A stretch of DNA of 56,282 bases from an uncultured Treponema sp. (lineage in GTDB: Bacteria; Spirochaetota; Spirochaetia; Treponematales; Treponemataceae). Location of the stretch: contig CAMHMJ010000020.1 in NCBI GenBank assembly GCA_946186185.1, positions 1 through 56,282 of the forward strand, read 5' to 3'. The translations under genes and the position numbers were made by a program. Shown here one piece after another: positions 51,080 through 56,282 of the stretch (position 1 is the stretch's first letter; the number at the start of each line of letters is the position of its first letter). The notes below the pieces were generated by a model. It was given only the letters and a program-made list of their open reading frames with translations. It was not told the origin of the DNA and did no database searches.

Positions 51080-52372
51080 CTATTTTTTCATCAGTACAAG
51101 ATAGAATAAAAGACCGGAAAAACCGATTACCAGATCAGGGAACCACATGGCCCAGAAACCGTTTACGCCGTTTCGGCTTGCAAAAATCTGCCCCAGAATC
51201 ATCATTGCCCAGTATAAAAAGCTGATTACAAGTCCAACAACAAGACCGATAGTCTGTCCCTTGTGCTTTCCAAAAAGGAACGCCAGGGGAATTGCAAGAA
51301 TTGCAAAGAAAATGGAGCCGAAAGGAAGGGAAAACTTTTTATTGTATTCCATTACATAAAGGTTCAGCTGCCTTTTACTGTAGGTTTCCCGGGATTTCAG
51401 GTTTTTAATGCTTCGTCCCAGGTCGTAGCTGGTCATTTCCCGGGGACTTGTAACATAATTTGCATTAAAGAACGCGGAGTCAAAAATATTTAATGTTGCA
51501 GAACCGCTTTCCAGAATGTCGTAATTTCTTCGCCCCTTGGAATCCAGGAAAAGTACGGAAGAATCCTTCATGTTCATCTGCATCAAAACCCCTTCCTTTT
51601 TTGAAGAGGAAAGTTTGGACTCCCCGGAAACGATAATCCGCTGTTTTCCGTCGGAGCTCTTGTCGAAAAACACAAGGTCTGAAACAACGCCGTCCTTCAC
51701 ATCCCCGATAACAATTGTTGCGGTATTAAGATGCTTAATCGTATTGGATTCGATTTCAACTCCCGGATTGGAAGCAAGGATTTTTCGGAAAAGCTTGTTG
51801 TAATTGATGGTTCCCACCGGCAGAAGATAGTCGTTTACAAAAAAGGAAGCAACGGAAATTACCATGCCAAGAACAAGCACCGGAATCATAACCAGAGCAT
51901 AGCCCTGCCCGCTTGCTTGAAGGATTAAAACTTCATTGTCGCTCATAAGACGGCCAAGACACATCAAAAAACCAACCAGGGTGGCAAAAGGTGCAGACTG
52001 GGCGATGATAAACGGCAGCGTATAGGCCATCAGCTTACACACATCTCCAAAAGGAACGCGCTTTTTAAGGATATTTTCTGCCAGAAGAAGAATCTGATTG
52101 CAGAAAAAAATCATAAAGAAGAAAAGGAAGGCAACAAAGAAGTAAAGCATGAGTTCCCGGACGATGTAGCGCACCAGAACATTATTGCGGATTTTTCCTT
52201 TTCCAAGATATTTTACTTCAAAAGCATCAATTGCTTTAAAAATCTTTGTGAGGGGCTTTTTTAAAATTTTCTCATAGATTCCGTAAAAAAACTCAAAAAC
52301 AAAACGGAAAATTTTGGAGAAAAAATCAGCTGCATAATCAATTAAGTCAAAAACTTTATCTACAATATTCAA
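51080..52372 (-). CDS. LptF/LptG (YjgP/YjgQ) family permease with N-terminal extension
   Basis: The 430-aa partner of the 49996 gene carries the same fold: helices near residues 68-92 (YFFVAFLFFFMIFFCNQIL), 110-130 and 155-175, a jellyroll at about 185-320, and C-terminal helices (GSIFFAILAIPLAFLFG; LVVGLVISFLYWAMMIL; LVIGFSGLLFYLVLM). About 62 extra residues at the N-terminus are aromatic and basic (FSKIFRFVFEFFYGIYEKI), likely an amphipathic helix at the membrane. Two consecutive Lpt permeases plus dut and tgt form one minus-strand unit. Substrate unknown. Confidence 0.85.
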   Translation of the reverse strand: MNIVDKVFDLIDYAADFFSKIFRFVFEFFYGIYEKILKKPLTKIFKAIDAFEVKYLGKGKIRNNVLVRYIVRELMLYFFVAFLFFFMIFFCNQILLLAENILKKRVPFGDVCKLMAYTLPFIIAQSAPFATLVGFLMCLGRLMSDNEVLILQASGQGYALVMIPVLVLGMVISVASFFVNDYLLPVGTINYNKLFRKILASNPGVEIESNTIKHLNTATIVIGDVKDGVVSDLVFFDKSSDGKQRIIVSGESKLSSSKKEGVLMQMNMKDSSVLFLDSKGRRNYDILESGSATLNIFDSAFFNANYVTSPREMTSYDLGRSIKNLKSRETYSKRQLNLYVMEYNKKFSLPFGSIFFAILAIPLAFLFGKHKGQTIGLVVGLVISFLYWAMMILGQIFASRNGVNGFWAMWFPDLVIGFSGLLFYLVLMKK

Positions 52373-52374
52373 AA

Positions 52375-52815
52375 TTATACACCAGTTGAACCAAAGCCGC
52401 CTGCACCGCGTTCGCTTTCATTGAGGGAATCAGCCTTTACAAAAATTCCCTGAGTTACAGGAGCAACGATAAGCTGTGCAATTCTGTCTCCGTTATGTAC
52501 GGTAAAGCTTTCATCCCCAAGATTTATCAGAATAACGCAGATTTCCCCGCGGTAGTCGCTGTCAATTGTTCCCGGAGTGTTCAAAACCGTTACTCCGTTC
52601 TTTGCGGCAAGTCCGCTTCTGGGGCGAACCTGAATTTCATAGCCTTCCGGGATTTCTGTAAAAAGCCCGGTTGGAATCATTGCCCGTTTTCCTGGTGCAA
52701 TAACAACATCATTTTCGATATAAGCGCAGATATCACAGCCTGCACTTCCGGGAGTTTTATATTCAGGGATTTTTACCCCTTCCTTTGCGGTATATTTAAT
52801 CTTTACACTATTCAT
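52375..52815 (-). CDS. dut: Deoxyuridine 5'-triphosphate nucleotidohydrolase
   Basis: dUTPase cleaves dUTP to dUMP, keeping uracil out of DNA. The 146-aa trimeric-type protein shows motif 1 (TPGSAGCDICAY, Asp at about 27), motif 2 (RPRSGLAAKNGVTVL), motif 3 (GTIDSDYRGEICVILINLG), motif 4 (GDRIAQLIVAPV) and the C-terminal motif 5 (ERGAGGFGSTG). All five are intact. The ATG at 52815 lies 6 nt after a perfect TATAAT and has no real ribosome site. It heads the dut-lpt-lpt-tgt unit and is divergent from the ABC-F gene. Confidence 0.96.
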   Translation of the reverse strand: MNSVKIKYTAKEGVKIPEYKTPGSAGCDICAYIENDVVIAPGKRAMIPTGLFTEIPEGYEIQVRPRSGLAAKNGVTVLNTPGTIDSDYRGEICVILINLGDESFTVHNGDRIAQLIVAPVTQGIFVKADSLNESERGAGGFGSTGV

Positions 52816-52821
52816 TCTTCT

Positions 52822-52850
52822 ATTATAGCAAAAAACAAAACATAATTAAA
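52822..52850 (-). promoter_or_regulatory. Extended -10 promoter of dut, leaderless
   Basis: On the minus strand TTTAAT (52845-52850), 17 bp, TGC-TATAAT (hexamer 52822-52827), then 6 nt to ATG 52815. The -35 is weak, and the extended -10 compensates. Confidence 0.6.
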
Positions 52851-52872
52851 TAGGCAAGCTGCGCCTTAAAGC

Positions 52873-52910
52873 CAGTCTGAAGATGAGACGCCTCAGTCTG
52901 AAGATGAGAC
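52873..52910. repeat. Tandem 17-bp direct repeats upstream of the ABC-F promoter
   Basis: CAGTCTGAAGATGAGAC occurs at 52873-52889 and again at 52894-52910, start to start 21 bp, about two helical turns. The pair ends 10 bp before the -35 of the ABC-F promoter. Confidence 0.85.
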
Positions 52911-52920
52911 AGCCCATCTG

Positions 52921-52949
52921 CTGACAATATCCTGTTTCTCTGTTAAAAT
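52921..52949 (+). promoter_or_regulatory. Promoter of the ABC-F gene, leaderless
   Basis: CTGACA (52921-52926), 17 bp, TAAAAT (52944-52949), then 7 nt to ATG 52957. No Shine-Dalgarno sequence is present. Confidence 0.6.
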
Positions 52950-52956
52950 CCCGGTT

Positions 52957-54864
52957 ATGAATATTCTTTCAATCAAAGACGTTTCTAAAATCGGCCGGGA
53001 GGATGTGCTTTTCAGCGGCGTTACCTTCGGCCTGAATGAAGGGGAAAAAGCAGCCCTTGTTGGACGAAACGGAACCGGAAAATCAACACTTCTTTCTACA
53101 ATTGCAGGCATTTACCAGCCGGATGAAGGCTCAATCGTTATAAATAAAGCGGCAGGAATTTCATTTTTACCTCAGAATCCTCAGTTTGACCCGGAGGATT
53201 CAATAAATGACCATATATTCAAAAGTTCATCTCCAAAGCTTAAAATTATCAGGGAATTTCTTGAAACCGCGGAAAAGCTTTCTGAAAACCAGAGCGAATA
53301 CATTCAGAATAAATTCAATGACCTGAATCTTAAAATGGAAGAACAAAACCTGTGGAATTACGAAAGCCAGGTTTCTTCCATTCTTTCAACCCTTGGTATT
53401 CATGACAGAACCCAAAAGATGGGAAAATTAAGCGGTGGAATGATAAAAAAGGTTGCCCTGGCTCAGGTTCTGGTTGAGGACACAAAGCTCCTTCTTCTTG
53501 ACGAGCCTACAAACCATCTTGATATAAAGACAATCTGCTTTCTGGAAAAATACCTTCAGGAAACTTCAAGAACGGTATTAATGGTAACCCATGACCGTTA
53601 TTTTCTGGACAGCGTCTGTACCAACATTTTTGAACTTGCAAGAAAAAAAATAAAGCTTTACCAGGGAAATTATTCAGACTATCTTGAAAAAAAGGAAATT
53701 GAAGCAGAAATTGAAGAAAACACTGAACGCCGCATTGAAAGCGTATTGCGTTTTGAACGGGACTGGCTTATGCGTGGTCCATGCGCCCGGGGAACAAAGG
53801 CAAAGGCAAGAATCCAGCGGGATATGAGCCTTATAAACCGGGAAAAGTTTGCCAAAGACAAGAATTTTTCATTTGAGGTTGAAGGGCGGCGCCTTGGGGG
53901 CAAGGTTCTGATTCTGGACGGAATTTCAAAAAGCTATAAAAAGGCAAACGGAAATCAGGTTTTAAAACCTTTTTCCTACACTTTTACAAAAGGTCAGAGA
54001 ATCGGTGTTTTTGGAGACAACGGAAGCGGAAAATCTACTTTTCTGAACATAATTACAGGCGCTCTCGAAAGCGATACAGGTACCGTTACAAAGGGGGAAA
54101 ATACAGTTTTCGGCTACTATACCCAGAATCCCTATTTCAAGGACAAGAGCATGACTGTTCTTGAATACCTGAAAGAAGCCGGAGATGTTGTAAAGCGAAA
54201 TGACGGAAAAGTTTTAAGCGCCGGACTTTTTTTAAATGAATTCGGTTTTGAAGGAAAGATTCAGGTTTCCCCCCTTTCAAGCCTTTCGGGAGGAGAACTG
54301 AAACGGCTTTTCCTGATCCGTCTTTTGATGCAGAACCCGAACTTTCTGGTATTAGACGAGCCTACAAATGATTTTGACATTTTTACCATGAATATTCTGG
54401 AGGATTTTCTTCTTGGTTATGAAGGCTGTCTTTTGATCGTAAGTCACGACCGTTATTTTATGGACAAAATTGCCGACAGTCTCTTTATTCTTGAAGAAGA
54501 CGGAAGCGTTTCCGGCTGGGTGGGAAAATGCTCAGAATACATTCAGTACAGGGATGAAAAAGCCCGGGAAGAAATGCTTGAGCAGTCCCGGGAAAAGGCA
54601 GCTTTAACAGAAGCGGCAGCGGCCTCTACAAAAGAAACGGCTCCAAAGAAAAAGCTTTCATTCAAAGAGCAGAAGGAATTTGAAGCTTTGGAAACAGAAA
54701 TTGCCGCTCTTGAAGATGAAAAAACTGAACTTGAAACAAAAATGCAGGGAGGCCCTTCCGGCGACTTTTCAAACCTTCAGGAAGTAAGCCAGCGCTACAG
54801 CGAAGTTTCGACCCTCCTTGAAACAAAATACCACCGCTGGGAAGAACTGGCTGCATTTATATAA
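52957..54864 (+). CDS. ABC-F family ATPase (Uup-like)
   Basis: This is a soluble twin-ABC protein that acts on ribosomes or DNA structures and has no membrane domain. The 635-aa protein shows ABC1 with GRNGTGKSTLLS (about residues 37-48), GKLSGGMIKKVALAQ and LLLLDEPTNHLDI. The interdomain linker follows, then ABC2 with GDNGSGKSTFLN, LSSLSGGELKRLFLI and FLVLDEPTNDFDI. A C-terminal coiled coil (about 545-630, KKKLSFKEQKEFEALETEI) is typical of Uup. Some members give antibiotic protection, but a housekeeping role is more likely. It has no ribosome site; its ATG is 7 nt after the -10. Confidence 0.93.
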   Translation: MNILSIKDVSKIGREDVLFSGVTFGLNEGEKAALVGRNGTGKSTLLSTIAGIYQPDEGSIVINKAAGISFLPQNPQFDPEDSINDHIFKSSSPKLKIIREFLETAEKLSENQSEYIQNKFNDLNLKMEEQNLWNYESQVSSILSTLGIHDRTQKMGKLSGGMIKKVALAQVLVEDTKLLLLDEPTNHLDIKTICFLEKYLQETSRTVLMVTHDRYFLDSVCTNIFELARKKIKLYQGNYSDYLEKKEIEAEIEENTERRIESVLRFERDWLMRGPCARGTKAKARIQRDMSLINREKFAKDKNFSFEVEGRRLGGKVLILDGISKSYKKANGNQVLKPFSYTFTKGQRIGVFGDNGSGKSTFLNIITGALESDTGTVTKGENTVFGYYTQNPYFKDKSMTVLEYLKEAGDVVKRNDGKVLSAGLFLNEFGFEGKIQVSPLSSLSGGELKRLFLIRLLMQNPNFLVLDEPTNDFDIFTMNILEDFLLGYEGCLLIVSHDRYFMDKIADSLFILEEDGSVSGWVGKCSEYIQYRDEKAREEMLEQSREKAALTEAAAASTKETAPKKKLSFKEQKEFEALETEIAALEDEKTELETKMQGGPSGDFSNLQEVSQRYSEVSTLLETKYHRWEELAAFI

Positions 54865-54989
54865 TACGGATGCGGCGGAAACCCAGAAAATCTCTTCTTA
54901 TATTATTGCTAAATTTCTTTAATAGTGATAAAGTTTTTTTATTCTGCCTAAGTTAAAAGAAAACAGACGGCAAAAAAAGAGGTATAAAA

Positions 54990-56015
54990 ATGGGAAAGAA
55001 AAAGCTTGATTGGGGTAGCTTGCCTTTCGGTTACATGAAGACAGACAAGCGCTTTGTTTCTAATTATAAAGATGGTGCCTGGGATGCAGGAAAACTTACA
55101 AAGGATGAAAAGGTAGTCATCAGCGAATGTGCCTGTGTTCTTCAGTATGCACAGACCTGTTTTGAAGGACTTAAAGCCTATACAACAAAAGACGGAAGAA
55201 TCGTAACATTCCGTCCGGACTTGAATGCAGCCAGAATGAAATCTTCCTGTGAACGTCTTGAAATGCCAGTTTTCCCGGAAGACAGATTTGTAAAAGCATG
55301 TCTTGATACAATCAAAGCAAACATCGACTGGGTTCCGCCATACGGAAGCGGAGCAACACTTTATGTTCGCCCATATATGTTCGGTTCAAACGCTGTAATC
55401 GGCGTAAAACCGGCTGACGAATATCAGTTCAGAATTCTTGTAACTCCAGTAGGACCATATTTCAAAGGCGGCGTAAAACCAATCGTAGTACGCATTTCTG
55501 ACCTTGACCGCGCCGCTCCTCACGGAACCGGAGACATTAAGGCCGGCTTGAACTATGCAATGAGCCTTCACAACATCGTAGATGCTCATAAGTGCGGCTT
55601 TGCTGAAAATATGTACACTGACCCTGCAACACACACATATATTGAAGAAACAGGTGGAGCTAACATTCTCTTCGTAACAAAAGACGGAAAGCTTGTAACT
55701 CCAAAATCTAACTCTATCCTTCCTTCAATTACACGCCGCTCCCTCATTCAGGTTGCAAAAGACTATCTCCACATGGAAGTTGAAGAGCGCCAGGTAAACA
55801 AGAGCGAGCTTTCTGACTTTGCAGAAGTTGGTCTTTGCGGAACTGCCGCAGTAATTTCTCCAATCGGAAAAATCGTTGACCACGAAAAAGAAATCCTTGT
55901 TCCAAGCGGAATGGAATCAATCGGTCCAGTTCTTGGAAAACTCCGCGAAACTTTGACAGGAATCCAGATGGGCGAAATCGAAGCTCCGGAAGGCTGGATT
56001 TACGAAATCAAATAG
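54990..56015 (+). CDS. ilvE: Branched-chain amino-acid aminotransferase
   Basis: IlvE moves amino groups between glutamate and leucine, isoleucine or valine. The 341-aa class IV PLP enzyme shows LQYAQTCFEGLKAYTTKDG (about 51-69), RPDLNAARMKSSCERL, LYVRPYMFGS, the PLP lysine in GTGDIKAGLNYAMSLH (about residue 180-195) and YIEETGGANILFV. The start follows AAAGAGGTATAAAA. It lies 125 bp after the ABC-F gene, with no clear promoter that I can support. A terminator follows. Confidence 0.95.
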   Translation: MGKKKLDWGSLPFGYMKTDKRFVSNYKDGAWDAGKLTKDEKVVISECACVLQYAQTCFEGLKAYTTKDGRIVTFRPDLNAARMKSSCERLEMPVFPEDRFVKACLDTIKANIDWVPPYGSGATLYVRPYMFGSNAVIGVKPADEYQFRILVTPVGPYFKGGVKPIVVRISDLDRAAPHGTGDIKAGLNYAMSLHNIVDAHKCGFAENMYTDPATHTYIEETGGANILFVTKDGKLVTPKSNSILPSITRRSLIQVAKDYLHMEVEERQVNKSELSDFAEVGLCGTAAVISPIGKIVDHEKEILVPSGMESIGPVLGKLRETLTGIQMGEIEAPEGWIYEIK

Positions 56016-56038
56016 TTGCCGGCTATAAGCGAGCCCAC

Positions 56039-56084
56039 AAAAAAGCCCTGAAACTTGAAATCATAAAGTTTCAGGGCTTTTTTT
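56039..56084 (+). terminator. Rho-independent terminator after ilvE
   Basis: AAAAAGCCCTGAAACTT (56039 onward) pairs with AAGTTTCAGGGCTTTTT around a GAAATCATA-type loop, with a T tract. This is the strongest stem in the window. Confidence 0.88.
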
Positions 56085-56118
56085 ATTGCAAGTAAAAATT
56101 TATTTATAGGATGAATGT

Positions 56119-56152
56119 CGAATTTGCGAATATAATTCAAAATTGGCGGGAG
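56119..56152 (+). repeat. Dispersed repeat, type A copy 2
   Basis: 34 nt ending CAAAATTGGCGGGAG match 12837-12870 at 29 of 34 positions, in the same orientation, again downstream of a terminator. Confidence 0.7.
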
Positions 56153-56194
56153 AGAAGCGGAATGCGGGCAAAAAAAATATAATTAGGACAAACC

Positions 56195-56220
56195 AAAAAT
56201 TGGCGTAGGCGGGGTTCCTG
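56195..56220 (+). repeat. Dispersed repeat, type B copy 3
   Basis: AAAAATTGGCGTAGGCGGGG then TTCCT: one base different from the 17361 copy. It runs directly into the inverted repeat at 56209-56279. Confidence 0.75.
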
Positions 56221-56279
56221 TATGAAAAACACTCAGCCACCGCGAAGCGGTACTGCCGTTTTTCATACAGGGTTCCCGC
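56209..56279. repeat. Long inverted repeat at the window end
   Basis: A 22-nt arm at 56209-56230 pairs with one at 56258-56279 except in the middle GGTTCC/GGGTTCC block; CTGTATGAAAAAC/GTTTTTCATACAG is exact. The loop holds CAG-CC-ACCGC-GAA-GCGGT-A-CTG, itself a hairpin. The element may continue past the window edge. 56016-56282 holds no gene. Confidence 0.8.
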
Positions 56280-56282
56280 TGA

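Noticed and set aside
52957..54864. ABC-F protein as an antibiotic-resistance determinant
   Set aside because: The C-terminal coiled coil and general layout fit the housekeeping Uup type; nothing in the sequence or neighbours (dut, ilvE) points to acquired resistance.
12837..56220. Dispersed TTGGCG repeats as a CRISPR array or integron attC sites
   Set aside because: Copies are tens of kilobases apart with no regular spacers, no cas genes and no integrase, and the attC core GTTRRRY arrangement is not convincing.

Overview
The window looks like a chromosomal segment of a low-GC spirochaete, most likely a host-associated, sugar-fermenting Treponema. This is inferred from gene content and protein character: secreted HEAT and beta-propeller proteins, an acid-tailed ribosomal protein S2, a CHASE2 cyclase and lipoproteins with loose lipoboxes. 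There is no rRNA, prophage, transposase or CRISPR array. Almost all of it is coding, and no gene-free stretch exceeds 300 bases.

Layout. 1-8324 (minus): rpoD (cut by the window edge), dnaG, mltG, a beta-lactamase-fold hydrolase, a Tyr-Thr tRNA pair, and a divergent GT5 glycogen-synthase-like gene overlapping an SPFH-like membrane protein. 8391-17287 (plus): a small membrane protein, the CCA-adding enzyme, a malate/lactate dehydrogenase next to fumarase, an orphan substrate-binding lipoprotein next to a diguanylate cyclase, and an AspT-type transporter. 17384-22307 (minus): CHASE2 adenylate cyclase, rnc, acpP, rpmF, coaD. 22361-32799 (plus): a lipoprotein, a HEAT protein, maf, then the long cluster rpsB-tsf-frr-uppS-cdsA-dxr-rseP plus a secreted beta-propeller protein. 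32870-35529 (minus): canonical glgA and an aminotransferase. 35616-39781 (plus): a secreted protein, a degenerate RmlD-like protein, folC, alr. 39851-41905 (minus): GH31 glucosidase. 42091-46984 (plus): pta, capA-like, hrpA. 46990-52815 (minus): HEAT protein with a hexapeptide tandem repeat, tgt, two LptF/LptG permeases, dut. 52957-56015 (plus): ABC-F ATPase, ilvE.

How the genes connect. MDH and fumarase form the oxaloacetate-malate-fumarate arm of a fermentative pathway, and pta serves acetate/ATP production. Two GT5 synthases and GH31 handle alpha-glucans. uppS, cdsA, dxr, rseP, mltG, alr and the Lpt-like permeases build the envelope. Two nucleotide second messengers (c-di-GMP and cAMP) are represented within 8 kb.

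Most notable signals. (1) At least seven genes have a -10 box only 6-8 nt before their ATG and no Shine-Dalgarno sequence, which predicts leaderless mRNAs. They include the face-to-face coaD/lipoprotein pair with interlocked promoters. (2) A family of short repeats with core AAAATTGGCG occupies 3' intergenic regions, sometimes inside larger inverted repeats, and one copy touches a stop codon. (3) The capA-like lipoprotein gene appears to start at ATT. (4) An orphan ABC-type binding protein is paired with a diguanylate cyclase. (5) Several proteins are altered at active sites: a GT5 paralogue without KTGGL, an RmlD-like protein without YxxxK, and a dehydrogenase with Arg at the LDH/MDH specificity position. 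(6) A structured rpsB leader is present, and two direct repeats spaced 21 bp apart lie upstream of the ABC-F promoter.
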